Shown: in pieces, positions 20,638-28,833 of the stretch
Layout: each line of letters begins with the position of its first letter
How positions within the stretch are numbered: position 1 is the stretch's first letter
Origin: Candidatus Manganitrophus noduliformans
GTDB taxonomy: Bacteria > Nitrospirota > Nitrospiria > SBBL01 > Manganitrophaceae
Direction of reading: 5' to 3'
Length of the DNA: 64,000 bases
Assembly (NCBI RefSeq): GCF_012184425.1
Contig: NZ_VTOW01000001.1
Span: 1,178,001-1,242,000 of the forward strand
The notes under the pieces: generated by a model
What the model saw: the letters and a program-made list of their open reading frames with translations, nothing else
The model's database searches: none
Told to the model about the DNA's origin: nothing
Position numbers and translations under genes: made by a program

Positions 20638-21435
20638 TTAAACCAATTTGGCCTGCCATCCTTCTTCGGTCCGAACAAGTACAAACCGGGTCTTGCAGAC
20701 GGGACAGAAGATTTCGTCCCCTTGCGAGGCGCTGGGGCTGACGGCGATGGTCGGACCGTGCGCAGGACATTCGAGGAGAGGGATATGCCCCTCGCTATGG
20801 AGGACCGTTTTTTCAAGCGCTCCCTCCCGCCAGGCAGAACAGAAGGCGTCAACCATCTCCGGATCAAAATGGATTCTCTTATGGGCCTCCAGATAGTCGA
20901 GCGCCTCGTCAACAGGCCCGGGGCGGCGATAGGGCCGATTGCTCGTTAGCGCGTCGAAGACGTCGGCCACGGCAACCAGCCGTCCCTCCGCAGGAATCGC
21001 TTTTCCCCTGAGACCCTCCGGATAACCGCTGCCATCATACCGTTCATGGTGAGCGTAGATCGCCACGATCGCCGGGCGGAGCATTTCGATTCCCTGAAGA
21101 AGCCGCCTTCCCTCAATCGGATGGACCTTGATCTGCTTGAACTCCTCTTCCAAGAGCGGTCCGACTTTTCCCAGAATCTGGTCTTGAGTCCCAATTTTTC
21201 CCAGATCATGAAAGAGGGCCCCCAATTCGATCGCGGAGAGCTTCTTCTGATCCCAGCCGAGCTGGCGCGCCATCGCGACGGCATATCGGGAGACCCGCCA
21301 GGTGTGGCCGGCGGTGTAGGGGTCCCTCCCCTCGATCAGGTTGGAGAGGAGATTGAGGGTATCGAGATAGGCCTGGTTGATCTGTTTTTCAGAAGGCATC
21401 TTAAAACCGCGCAGCGGGTGGAATCCAACGATCAC
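20638..21435 (-). CDS. HD-GYP domain protein with C-terminal zinc-ribbon-like tail
   Basis: A 265-residue protein. Residues about 22-195 form an HD-GYP domain: DPYTAGHTWRVSRYAV, the HD pair in ALFHDLGKIG, HHERYDGSGYPEGLRG (the GYP loop) and DVFDALTSNRPYR. HD-GYP proteins hydrolyse cyclic di-GMP. The tail (about 215-265) has CPAHG and FCPVCKTRF, giving Cys-x2-His and Cys-x2-Cys pairs that could bind zinc. There is no receiver or sensory domain, so the tail may be the regulatory part. A GAAGGGGAAG ribosome site precedes the ATG at 21435; an internal ATG at residue 13 is the alternative. A copy of the KGTA-N8-TACA motif lies about 38 bases upstream. Confidence 0.88.
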   Translation of the reverse strand: MIVGFHPLRGFKMPSEKQINQAYLDTLNLLSNLIEGRDPYTAGHTWRVSRYAVAMARQLGWDQKKLSAIELGALFHDLGKIGTQDQILGKVGPLLEEEFKQIKVHPIEGRRLLQGIEMLRPAIVAIYAHHERYDGSGYPEGLRGKAIPAEGRLVAVADVFDALTSNRPYRRPGPVDEALDYLEAHKRIHFDPEMVDAFCSAWREGALEKTVLHSEGHIPLLECPAHGPTIAVSPSASQGDEIFCPVCKTRFVLVRTEEGWQAKLV

Positions 21436-21472
21436 TTCCCCTTCAACATAACAGAATGGCCCTTCCCGATGT

Positions 21473-21488
21473 TGTAGCCCAACATACC
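21473..21488. promoter_or_regulatory. KGTA-N8-TACA motif, copy B
   Basis: On the - strand this reads GGTATGTTGGGCTACA. It lies 38 bases upstream of the HD-GYP start and 41 bases from a stronger copy at 21529. Match to the consensus is fair. Confidence 0.35.
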
Positions 21489-21528
21489 AAAAGCAGGTTT
21501 ACCTGCCAAAACGTGTTTCCCCCCGTTT

Positions 21529-21544
21529 TGTATACTGGACTACA
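21529..21544. promoter_or_regulatory. KGTA-N8-TACA motif, copy C
   Basis: The sequence TGTATACTGGACTACA has intact outer arms TGTA/TACA spaced by eight bases. It lies in the divergent region between the HD-GYP gene and the NmrA-type gene, 112 bases before the latter. Confidence 0.5.
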
Positions 21545-21655
21545 TTTTTTATGGGGGATATCGCATAACCTTGATCCAAAGTCGAAGAAAGAAAGGTTCC
21601 ATTCTCAGTTCTGATTCATCAATGATCTTTCCATTACAACTCAGGAGGAACCATC

Positions 21656-22606
21656 ATGACTGAAGAAAAGACGATCGCTGTTGTGGGCGCCACCGGCGCG
21701 CAGGGGGGCGGACTTGTCCGCGCCATCTTGAGCCACAAAGACGGTCAATTTGCCGTACGCGCGCTGACCCGAAAGGTCGACTCCGAAAAGGCGAAGGCGC
21801 TCAAAGCGCAAGGTTCCGAAGTCGTCGCGGCGGATCTCGACGATGTCGAGGCCCTCAAGCGGGCGTTCGCCGGAGCCTATGGGGCGTTCTGCGTCACCAA
21901 CTTCTGGGAGCACTTCTCCCCAGAGAGGGAAACGGCGCAGGCGTCGAACATTGCCAAGGCGGCGAAGGAGACCGGTCTCCAGCATGTCATCTGGTCGACC
22001 CTCGAAGACACCCGCAATTGGGTGCCGCTTTCCGACAACCGGATTCCGACGCTGATGGGAAAGTACAAGGTGCCGCACTTCGACGGCAAAGGAGAGGCCG
22101 ATCAGGCCTTCACCGACCTCGGCGTACCGACGACGTTTCTTTTGACCTCGTTCTACTGGGACAACTTCATCTCTTTCGGGATGGGTCCGAAGAAGGGACC
22201 GGACGGAAAGCTGGCGATCACACTCCCGATGGGCGGCAAGAGACTTCCCGGCATCGCCGCCGAGGACATCGGCAAGTGCGCGCTCGAGATCTTCAAGCGA
22301 GGCTCGGAGTTCATCGGGAAGAGGGTCGGGATTTCCGGGGACCAGTTGACCGGGGCGCAGATGGCCGCCGCGTTTACCCGGGCGCTCGGTCAGGAGGTCC
22401 GCTACAACGAGGTGTCGCCCGAGGCCTACCGCAGCTTCGGCTTCCCAGGGGCCGACGATCTCGGGAACATGTTCCAGTTCAAGCGCGATTTCAATGACGA
22501 CTTCTGCGCGATCCGAGATCCGAGGGTCGCCCGGTTGCTCAACCCGGAGCTGCAGAGCTTCGAGCAGTGGCTCGCCAAGAATAAGAGCCGAATTCCGATC
22601 GGGTAA
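21656..22606 (+). CDS. NmrA-family NAD(P)-binding protein
   Basis: A 316-residue atypical short-chain dehydrogenase. The N-terminal motif VVGATGAQGGGLVRAIL (about residues 9-25) is the GxxGxxG nucleotide-binding loop, followed by RALTRKVDSEKAKALKAQGS and DLDDVEALKRAF, as in NmrA/HSCARG proteins that sense NADPH/NADP or act as redox sensors. Later segments (HVIWSTLEDTRN, VPHFDGKGEADQAF) fit the family. The ATG has an AGGAGGAACC ribosome site. No catalytic Tyr-x3-Lys is evident, so a sensor or chaperone role is as likely as an enzyme. The DUF3179 gene starts 31 bases after its stop. Confidence 0.9.
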   Translation: MTEEKTIAVVGATGAQGGGLVRAILSHKDGQFAVRALTRKVDSEKAKALKAQGSEVVAADLDDVEALKRAFAGAYGAFCVTNFWEHFSPERETAQASNIAKAAKETGLQHVIWSTLEDTRNWVPLSDNRIPTLMGKYKVPHFDGKGEADQAFTDLGVPTTFLLTSFYWDNFISFGMGPKKGPDGKLAITLPMGGKRLPGIAAEDIGKCALEIFKRGSEFIGKRVGISGDQLTGAQMAAAFTRALGQEVRYNEVSPEAYRSFGFPGADDLGNMFQFKRDFNDDFCAIRDPRVARLLNPELQSFEQWLAKNKSRIPIG

Positions 22607-22637
22607 CATGGGCCGAGGAATATGGTTAGGAGCTGCG

Positions 22638-23567
22638 ATGAAGAACAGATCAAGAGGAATATTGTTGGTCATTGCCGCGATTTCCCTGATGGGGTTCGAT
22701 TTTTCGAAACACAGCATCCCTTTGGATGAAATTTTATCCGGGGGACCGGAGAAGGATGGCATCCCTGCGATCCTAAGGCCGAAGTTTGTTCCTGCGGATC
22801 AGGCTGAATTTTTAAAGTGGGATGATCGGGTTCTCGCCCTCGAATCAAACGGCGAGGCGAAAGCCTACCCGATTAAGATCCTCAACTGGCACGAGATCGT
22901 CAACGATGAGATCGGCGGCCGACCGATCCTGATCAGTTACTGTCCTCTCTGCGGGACTGGGATGGCGTTCGATCCGGTGATCGAGGGAAAGCGTTACACC
23001 TTCGGCGTCTCCGGCCTTCTCTACAAGAGCGATGTGCTGATGTACGATCATCAGACCGAAAGCCTCTGGTCGCAGATACAACAAGAGGGAGTGACCGGCC
23101 CGCTTACCGGGACCCGTCTGAGGCTGCTCCCTTTGGTCCATACCACCTGGCGAGCCTGGCGGGCCGATCATCCGAAGACGCAGGTCCTCTCGACCGATAC
23201 CGGCTTCACGCGGGACTACACGCGCGATCCGTATGAATCGTATGCCCGGTCGGATCGCCTGATGTTCCCGGTTGGAAAGGGGGATGATCGCCTTCAGCCA
23301 AAAGCGTGGGTCCTTGGGATCGATCTCGACGGGATCGCCCGCGCTTACCCCTTCTCGGAACTGGAGCGGGGTCCGAAATCTTTTACAGACGTCCTCGGAT
23401 CGAAGCGGGTGATCCTCTCGTATGATCGCCCCTCCCGGACCGCACGGATTCGGGACCAAGAGGGACGGGAACTTCCGGCGGTGGTTTCCTATTGGTTTGC
23501 CTGGGCGGCCTTTCATCCAAAAACGGAGATCTATCGGCACTCCCCGTCGCGGGGAGGGAGACCATGA
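22638..23567 (+). CDS. DUF3179 domain-containing exported protein
   Basis: A 309-residue protein with an N-terminal hydrophobic stretch (about residues 6-20). The DUF3179 core is clear: AYPIKILNWHEIVNDEIGG, then ISYCPLCGTGMAF with a conserved CPLCG motif, FGVSGLLYKSDVLMYDHQT, ESLWSQI and LPLVHTTW. The biochemical role of the family is unknown; the Cys pair suggests redox or metal chemistry outside the cytoplasm. The ATG at 22638 has an AGGAG site and gives the expected signal sequence. It follows the NmrA-type gene closely and may be co-transcribed with it. Confidence 0.88.
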   Translation: MKNRSRGILLVIAAISLMGFDFSKHSIPLDEILSGGPEKDGIPAILRPKFVPADQAEFLKWDDRVLALESNGEAKAYPIKILNWHEIVNDEIGGRPILISYCPLCGTGMAFDPVIEGKRYTFGVSGLLYKSDVLMYDHQTESLWSQIQQEGVTGPLTGTRLRLLPLVHTTWRAWRADHPKTQVLSTDTGFTRDYTRDPYESYARSDRLMFPVGKGDDRLQPKAWVLGIDLDGIARAYPFSELERGPKSFTDVLGSKRVILSYDRPSRTARIRDQEGRELPAVVSYWFAWAAFHPKTEIYRHSPSRGGRP

Positions 23568-23648
23568 ACATCTCGAGAGAAACCAAACCGGCTCGCGTCT
23601 TATTTTAAAAAAAGTGTCATCAAATTCAAATGGAGAGGGGGTGATTAA

Positions 23649-23828
23649 ATGGCGGAATTAGTTTGTTCCAAATGCGGCGGGAAGAGAGCGGTTCCACACG
23701 TCCATGATGGCCCGGGCGTTCCGAGCGCCAAGGATCCCGGAAAGCTTGTCTGTCCGGCTCACGGGGAAGGATGCATGCCGACCGATATTCCGGCCTGCTG
23801 TGGCGCGCCGATGCAATACAAAGCGTGA
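23649..23828 (+). CDS. 59-residue Cys-rich protein (paralogue 1)
   Basis: A tiny protein starting MAELVCSKCGGKRAVP and ending CCGAPMQYKA. It has CxxC near residues 6-9, a CPAHGEGC segment near residues 35-42 and a terminal CCGxxM, so a metal (probably zinc) site is likely. A GAGGGGG ribosome site precedes the ATG. A 59-residue paralogue at 31164 shares the layout: CxKC, GPG, KLxCPxHGExC, xxIPxCCGAxMxY. I do not know the family or role. It stands just after the DUF3179 gene and before a strong hairpin. Confidence 0.75.
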   Translation: MAELVCSKCGGKRAVPHVHDGPGVPSAKDPGKLVCPAHGEGCMPTDIPACCGAPMQYKA

Positions 23829-23876
23829 ACACGCGCGTCTAAGTATTCATCTGTTTTTACCTTTCAGAAAATAATT

Positions 23877-23901
23877 CCGGCCCCATCGCTGATGGGGCCG
23901 G
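23877..23901 (+). terminator. strong hairpin after the Cys-rich gene
   Basis: CCGGCCCCATC (23877-23887) pairs perfectly with GATGGGGCCGG (23891-23901) around a three-base loop. It lies 49 bases after the stop. There is only a weak T-rich tail, so it may be a terminator or a transcript-stabilising hairpin. Confidence 0.55.
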
Positions 23902-24442
23902 GACCGCCCTTCTATTTGAGCCTGACAGTTTCAAAATCTATATTGTCCGGACGCCGTGGATTTCCAGGGATAGCCGTGTCCATGGGACGATGGGATTTGC
24001 CATGATGATAGGACGAGACGAAGAAAGCCAATCTTTCGGGGAGGGAAAGCCCGACCCGGCCGCTCTTGGGGAAATCCATCATAGAGGGGCGGTATGTCGA
24101 TGTTTCACATGGCGGCGTGGAATCTTCAATTGGTAGTCCCGACTACATTTATTCTTTATCAAAGAGAGTAGTTTTTCAATGATCCGACTTGTATCGCTCG
24201 TATGGCGGTCTGTGCATGGAGACCAGGCCCGCATCGGACGCAGGGGGATCATCCTCGATCCGACTATTGAGCGTGAGCGGATCGAGGAGGTTCGAGGGAA
24301 AAGAGAAGCAATCTGAAAAAAGGCGCCGGACCGAAAGACCAGGGAGTTTGTTTGGAGCCGTGGAGATAGGGACAAAAAACCGGGAACCCTTTGCAGGAAA
24401 CCGAAGGTGGCAGGGGGCCTCACTAAAATGGAGGGGAGGGTT
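23902..24442. other. 540-base non-coding stretch before the cytochrome cluster
   Basis: No open frame here has family features or a good ribosome site. It contains the operator-like motif at 24132 and an AT-rich patch right after it (24144-24180), which would suit a promoter for the cytochrome genes. Confidence 0.5.
24132..24147. promoter_or_regulatory. KGTA-N8-TACA motif, copy D
   Basis: The sequence GGTAGTCCCGACTACA contains the near-perfect palindrome GTAGTC-CC-GACTAC. It lies 296 bases before the Met-rich cytochrome and is followed by an AT-rich stretch. Confidence 0.45.
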
Positions 24443-25060
24443 ATGAAGCGGACATTATTTTTTACGATGCTGGGCGGGATTTCCCTGTTGATCATCAATG
24501 CGTGTTCGTCGATGGGGAATATGGATGCGATGGGGGGACAAGAAAGTATGGGCTCAAAGATGAGCGGAGGAGAGATGATGGCTTCAGGAGGCTCCTATCT
24601 CCTGCCGCCGGACAAGGTCATGGCCATGCAAAAGATGATGATGTCGATGGAGCCCGACACGCTTGAGGCCGGCATCAAGCGGGGCGAGAAGTTGTTTAAC
24701 GACGAGAAGCTCGGCGACAATAAGAGCCGCAAAAGTTGCTCAACCTGCCACGAAAATGGGGGGACCGTCGGGGGAGCGGCCGAGATGGAGTGGAAAGGGA
24801 TGAAGATGAAGGTGAATATCCCCACCCTCCGAGGGGCCGCCGCCCATTTTCCCAAACCGATGGGCCCGATGAAGGCGCTGGTCGACCTGGCCGGCATGAA
24901 CAACATGTGCATTATGACCTTTCTGAAGGGGGCTCCGATCGACAAGAACAGCCAGCAATCGGTCGATCTTGTCGCATACATTACTGACTTTAGCAAGGGG
25001 AAAAGTCTGGAGCCTGGGAAAGAGAAGATTGTTCCTCGTCCGGTGCCGGGCGCCATGTAA
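24443..25060 (+). CDS. Met-rich monohaem c-type cytochrome lipoprotein
   Basis: A 205-residue protein with a signal sequence ending in a lipobox (IINAC, Cys 21), so it is probably anchored to a membrane facing the periplasm. Residues 22-70 are unusually rich in Met (for example MGNMDAMGG, MAMQKMMMSME), which suggests binding of copper or another soft metal. A single haem c motif CSTCH lies at residues 99-103, and Met-rich segments near residues 120 and 150-160 could supply the distal ligand. The ATG at 24443 has a GGAGGGGAGGG site. It precedes a dihaem cytochrome and a YCF48-like lipoprotein, suggesting a periplasmic electron-transfer unit. The partner oxidoreductase is not seen. Confidence 0.85.
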   Translation: MKRTLFFTMLGGISLLIINACSSMGNMDAMGGQESMGSKMSGGEMMASGGSYLLPPDKVMAMQKMMMSMEPDTLEAGIKRGEKLFNDEKLGDNKSRKSCSTCHENGGTVGGAAEMEWKGMKMKVNIPTLRGAAAHFPKPMGPMKALVDLAGMNNMCIMTFLKGAPIDKNSQQSVDLVAYITDFSKGKSLEPGKEKIVPRPVPGAM

Positions 25061-25072
25061 TCATTTCAGAAT

Positions 25073-25101
25073 GGGGAGGAATGGGGACCCCATTCCTCCC
25101 C
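25073..25101 (+). promoter_or_regulatory. perfect 14-bp intercistronic hairpin
   Basis: GGGGAGGAATGGGG (25073-25086) is followed after one A by its exact reverse complement (25088-25101). It fills the gap between the two cytochrome genes and ends three bases before the GGAGG ribosome site of the second. It could be a processing or attenuation structure that sets unequal expression of the two cytochromes. No T-run follows. Confidence 0.6.
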
Positions 25102-25115
25102 AGCAGGAGGCGAAC

Positions 25116-25814
25116 ATGAACACGCATTGCGAGCGCAATCCCCGCCCCGCTAGGGCGGGGTTCTTCAAACGAGCAGATAAACGAGTATTCGGCTTTATGT
25201 GGGTATTATCTCTAATCGTTTTCGCGGGCGGAGTCGCCCTTTTTCTGGAGCCGGCCGAAGCAAGCGCGGATGAAGGAGAGTCTGTCGGAGATCCGATTGC
25301 CGGTGAGAAGCTCATGAGAGAGCTCGACTGTTATCAATGTCACGGCATCGGGAAGGAAGGGGGGGATGTCGGCCCTGACCTGACCAATGTCCGGTTGCGG
25401 CGGTCCAAAGAATGGTTGTTCCAGTGGCTCGAAGATCCCTCTCTCACCCGTCCGGCCACCGGAATGCCCGCGTTTACCTGGAACTCGGATCAAGAGATCC
25501 ATGATATCATCGCCTATCTCGATACGCTCAAGACGCCGGTTGACAGAGAAAAGATCCTCAAGGAAAAAGATCTTGCCAAGGCCGGCGAACTGTTGGTCAA
25601 AGCCTATGACTGCCGGGCCTGTCATACAATCAAAACCGGCGGGAGAGACATTTACCCCAATTTAACTCGGATCGGCGAGAAACTCCGTCCCGAATGGGAC
25701 AAGAAGTTTCTCAAGGACCCCGAGGCCTGGGACCCTTACACCTTCATGCCGAACTTTCACCTGACCGATCAGGAAATCGAGGCGATTGTGGCCTATATCC
25801 TGGGTCCAAAATAA
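25116..25814 (+). CDS. dihaem c-type cytochrome
   Basis: A 232-residue protein with a positively charged N-terminus, a hydrophobic segment (about residues 28-44) and two cytochrome c domains. The haem motifs are CYQCH (72-76) and CRACH (166-170). Likely distal Met ligands are in ATGMPAF (near 117) and TFMPNFH (near 211). It is therefore an exported electron carrier, either anchored or cleaved after residue 48-50. The ATG at 25116 has a GGAGG site; a later ATG at 25197 is the alternative start and would give a more ordinary signal peptide. A GC-rich inverted repeat at 25140-25160 lies within the first 15 codons. Confidence 0.87.
   Translation: MNTHCERNPRPARAGFFKRADKRVFGFMWVLSLIVFAGGVALFLEPAEASADEGESVGDPIAGEKLMRELDCYQCHGIGKEGGDVGPDLTNVRLRRSKEWLFQWLEDPSLTRPATGMPAFTWNSDQEIHDIIAYLDTLKTPVDREKILKEKDLAKAGELLVKAYDCRACHTIKTGGRDIYPNLTRIGEKLRPEWDKKFLKDPEAWDPYTFMPNFHLTDQEIEAIVAYILGPK
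25140..25160. repeat. GC-rich inverted repeat inside the 5' end of the dihaem cytochrome gene
   Basis: CCCCGCCC (25140-25147) and GGGCGGGG (25153-25160) flank the five bases CGCTA. It lies 24 bases inside the predicted coding region, encoding residues about 9-15. It may be a REP-type insertion, or may show that translation really starts downstream. Confidence 0.5.
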
Positions 25815-25827
25815 AGGCGAGGGTACG

Positions 25828-26778
25828 ATGAAGCGATGGGAGATCCCACTCGTCATATCTTTTCTGCTCCAGGCCTTGGCTTTATTTTCCTGCTCTGTTC
25901 GAACCGATTCCAATTCCAAAGAGAGCGGATGGATCCTTCAGTCGAGCGGGACAACGGCCAATCTCAGCGGCGTGGCTTTCGTCAACAATCAGAAAGGGTG
26001 GGTGGCGGGGGAAAAGGGAACGATCCTGCATACCGAGGATGGAGGAAAGACCTGGATACGGCAGGAGAGCCCGACGCGGGATGATCTCTTTTCGGTCGAT
26101 TTTATCGACGAACGAACGGGATGGGCCGGCGGGGCCCGAAAGGCTCTTCTTCGCACCGAGGATGGGGGCCGTTCCTGGTCGAAGCAGCCGCAAGAGGGCG
26201 ATCAAACCATTTTGGATCTTGATTTTATCGATCCGGAGCATGGGTGGGTCGTCGGGACCTTTCAAGATGTACAGAAGACAAGCACAGGGGGATCTCAGTG
26301 GGAGACACAGTCGACCGCATCGACCTTCAACTGGACCAGTGTCTTCTTCCTGGGTCCGCAGGTCGGTTGGGCAACCAGTATGCGAGGAGACATCATCCGC
26401 ACGGTCGATGGAGGGAAACGCTGGATCGGCCAGATCAGGATCATTCACCCGCTGGCCAAGATTCATTTTGTCGATGCGGAGCATGGATGGGCGGCCGGCG
26501 CGGGAGGAACGGTGTTGACGACGGTGGATGGCGGGAAAAACTGGACTCCACGAATTTCCGGGACGACAAAGGACCTCTGGGGCCTTGCCTTTGTAGATCA
26601 GGCGGTCGGCTGGGCGGTGGGAGAGGGAGGATTGATACTCCTTACGACCGATGGGGGGCGCCGATGGCGACAAGAAGCGAGCGGAACCGTTGAAGATCTT
26701 TGGAATGTCACCTTTTCCGATGCCGCCCACGGTTGGGCCGTGGGGCATGGGGGAACGATTCTCCGATATGTCCGGTAA
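25828..26778 (+). CDS. YCF48/BNR-repeat beta-propeller lipoprotein
   Basis: A 316-residue protein with a signal peptide ending in a probable lipobox (LALFSC). The mature part is built from about seven repeats of roughly 42 residues with the pattern V-x-F-x-[DN]-x2-x-G-W-[AV]-[AV]-G...T-x-D-G-G-x-x-W (for example GWVAGEKGTILHTEDGGKTW, HGWAAGAGGTVLTTVDGGKN). This is the YCF48/HCF136-like propeller, related to a photosystem II assembly factor but widespread in non-phototrophs. It follows the dihaem cytochrome by 13 bases, so it probably helps to assemble or scaffold the same periplasmic complex. Confidence 0.88.
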   Translation: MKRWEIPLVISFLLQALALFSCSVRTDSNSKESGWILQSSGTTANLSGVAFVNNQKGWVAGEKGTILHTEDGGKTWIRQESPTRDDLFSVDFIDERTGWAGGARKALLRTEDGGRSWSKQPQEGDQTILDLDFIDPEHGWVVGTFQDVQKTSTGGSQWETQSTASTFNWTSVFFLGPQVGWATSMRGDIIRTVDGGKRWIGQIRIIHPLAKIHFVDAEHGWAAGAGGTVLTTVDGGKNWTPRISGTTKDLWGLAFVDQAVGWAVGEGGLILLTTDGGRRWRQEASGTVEDLWNVTFSDAAHGWAVGHGGTILRYVR

Positions 26779-26813
26779 ATCGGGCGTGTTGATTGAGGGC
26801 CCTGGTGGATCAG

Positions 26814-28364
26814 ATGAATCTCAAAGAACGGTTAGAAGGATGCGAGGATCGCTACCGGACCCTTCTGGAAATCAATAACGCAATCGTCTCCAATCTGCAT
26901 AAAGACCGCTTATTCAAAGTCATCGCCGAGCAGATTAAAAAAGTCTTCCCTTTTGACCGGGCCGGAATTACCTTGTATGATCCGGCCCGGGATTGTTTTC
27001 GGATCTATGTCCTGGAGACCACTGTTTCTCCTTTGCATCTCACATGGGAAACGGAGATCCCCCATTCAGGGAGCGCGATCGGATGGGTCTTGGATCAGCG
27101 GCGGTACCATCTCCGATCGGACCTTGCCAAGGAACGCCTCTTTTTTGAAGATGATTTTTTTTATAGGGAAGGGCTCCGGTCGATTTTGAATCTCCCGCTA
27201 ATCACTCGGGGAGAGGTGATCGGGACCTTGAATCTGGCCGGCAAGAGCCCGGCCGGATACTCGGAGGAGGTAATCGAACTCTTATCCCTCATTGCGGATC
27301 AGATCGCCATTGCGATGGACAACGCCAGAGCCTATGAAGAGATCAGGCAATTAAAAGATCGGCTCGATCAGGAGAATGTCTATCTTCAGGACGAGATCAA
27401 GACCGAATATAACTTCGAGGAGATCGTTGGAAAGAGCCAGGCCCTCAAGAAAGTTTTAAGAGGGGTGGAGAAGGTGGCCGGCACCGATTCCTCGGTTTTG
27501 ATCTTTGGGGAGACAGGGACCGGAAAGGAGCTGATCGCACGGGCCATTCACGATCTGAGCAAGCGAAAGAACAGGCCGCTCATCAAGGTGAATTGCGCGG
27601 CGCTCGCAACGGGGCTGATCGAGAGCGAGCTATTCGGCCATGAGAAAGGCTCCTTCACCGGAGCCCTCTCTCGAAAGATAGGCCGATTTGAGCTGGCCGA
27701 TGGGGGGACCCTTTTTCTGGATGAAATCGGGGATCTCCCGCCGGAGGTCCAGGCGAAGCTTCTAAGAGTGTTACAAGAACATGAATTGGAAAGGGTGGGC
27801 GGAACGCAGACCCTCAAAGTCGATGTCCGCTTGATCGCCGCCACGAACCGGGACCTGGAAAAGGCGGTTTCAGAAAAAACCTTCAGAGCGGACCTCTACT
27901 ATCGCCTCAATGTTTTTCCGATCGCCCTCCCTCCGCTGCGGGGGAGAAAAGAAGATATTCCATTGCTGACCGAGTACTTTATCCACAAATACGCGATGAA
28001 GATGGGCAAGCGGATTGAGAAAATCCGTCAAGAGACGATGAATCGGCTGATCTCATATCCTTGGCCCGGAAATATCCGCGAGCTTGAGAATGTGATTGAG
28101 CGGGCCGTGATTTTATCGAAAGGACCTACCTTAGAGATAGAAGACGCGCTCTTGCCCCCCTCCGATTTACCTCATCGGAATGAAAAGGGCCTCCTTCCCC
28201 TCGAGGAGGTCGAGCGGGAGCATATTCTCAAGACACTGGAGGCGACCCGGTGGGTGATCGAAGGACCGAAAGGGGCTGCCGGAATTCTCGGCCTCCATCC
28301 TAATACCCTCCGCAGCCGACTCCAGAAATTGGGAATCAAGCGGAACCCCCACGGCATTTCGTAG
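26814..28364 (+). CDS. sigma-54-dependent transcriptional activator with GAF domain
   Basis: A protein of about 516 residues with the FhlA-like order GAF (about 20-170), AAA+ (about 205-440) and Fis-type HTH (about 465-510). Visible motifs are Walker A GETGTGKE, the sigma-54-contact loop GSFTGALSRK (GAFTGA motif with Ser at the second position), Walker B GGTLFLDEIGD and the HTH GAAGILGLHPNTLRSRLQKLGI. The GAF domain would sense a small ligand. The start is uncertain: ATG 26814, GTG 26805 or TTG 26793 are in frame, and none has a strong ribosome site. It lies 35 bases after the YCF48-like gene and may control the preceding cytochrome genes or others using sigma-54. Confidence 0.93.
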   Translation: MNLKERLEGCEDRYRTLLEINNAIVSNLHKDRLFKVIAEQIKKVFPFDRAGITLYDPARDCFRIYVLETTVSPLHLTWETEIPHSGSAIGWVLDQRRYHLRSDLAKERLFFEDDFFYREGLRSILNLPLITRGEVIGTLNLAGKSPAGYSEEVIELLSLIADQIAIAMDNARAYEEIRQLKDRLDQENVYLQDEIKTEYNFEEIVGKSQALKKVLRGVEKVAGTDSSVLIFGETGTGKELIARAIHDLSKRKNRPLIKVNCAALATGLIESELFGHEKGSFTGALSRKIGRFELADGGTLFLDEIGDLPPEVQAKLLRVLQEHELERVGGTQTLKVDVRLIAATNRDLEKAVSEKTFRADLYYRLNVFPIALPPLRGRKEDIPLLTEYFIHKYAMKMGKRIEKIRQETMNRLISYPWPGNIRELENVIERAVILSKGPTLEIEDALLPPSDLPHRNEKGLLPLEEVEREHILKTLEATRWVIEGPKGAAGILGLHPNTLRSRLQKLGIKRNPHGIS

Positions 28365-28442
28365 AAGCCACGGGATACCGTGGGGGAGGAGAGAAGCTCG
28401 GTTCTATAAGAAGTAAAAAAAACTTTCTAAAGTCCCTGAAAT

Positions 28443-28479
28443 AAAAGCCATTTAAGGTTTTTCTTAAATGGCTTTTTTA
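28443..28479 (+). terminator. rho-independent terminator after the sigma-54 activator
   Basis: AAAGCCATTTAAG and CTTAAATGGCTTT form a perfect stem around a short T-rich loop, followed by a T-run. It is the clearest intrinsic terminator in this part of the window. Confidence 0.85.
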
Positions 28480-28566
28480 TTTGGCTCAAACCTTGCTCTA
28501 TCGTAATAGACATAGACGAATGCCGCGGAATCCAATGCGGGATGCAGCCAGGTAGGGGGAGAGGAG

Positions 28567-28833
28567 ATGTTGAAAGTTACACGCGTCGCGGAGAATGACA
28601 AGACCGTGACATTAAAGCTGGAAGGCCGGATCGTGGGGGAATGGATCGACATGCTCGAAAGAGAATGTAAGGTGTGTCTGGGTAAGCGAAGCAAATTGAT
28701 CCTCGATCTTTCTGCCGTCGGCTTTGTTGATAAGAGGGGAGTCGAAATGCTGAAAGCGGTGCAGGGAGATCGGGTCCGGCTCACCGGCTGTTCTTTATTT
28801 CTATCCGAACTTTTAAGAAGAGGGGAGCGATGA
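28567..28833 (+). CDS. STAS-domain protein
   Basis: An 88-residue single-domain protein with the sulfate-transporter/anti-sigma-antagonist fold: VTLKLEGRIVGEWIDMLERE, then SKLILDLSAVGFVDKRGVEMLKAV, where the usual phosphoacceptor Ser of the D-x-S motif appears as the DLSAVGFVDKRG segment. It lacks the typical Ser just before the second helix (Lys-Arg instead), so phosphorylation may not occur. The four-base overlap with the patatin-like gene suggests that the two products work together. Confidence 0.8.
   Translation: MLKVTRVAENDKTVTLKLEGRIVGEWIDMLERECKVCLGKRSKLILDLSAVGFVDKRGVEMLKAVQGDRVRLTGCSLFLSELLRRGER

Noticed and set aside
24079-24498. 139-residue - strand open frame in the region upstream of the cytochromes
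   Set aside because: Low-complexity composition, no ribosome site and overlap with the start of the cytochrome gene.
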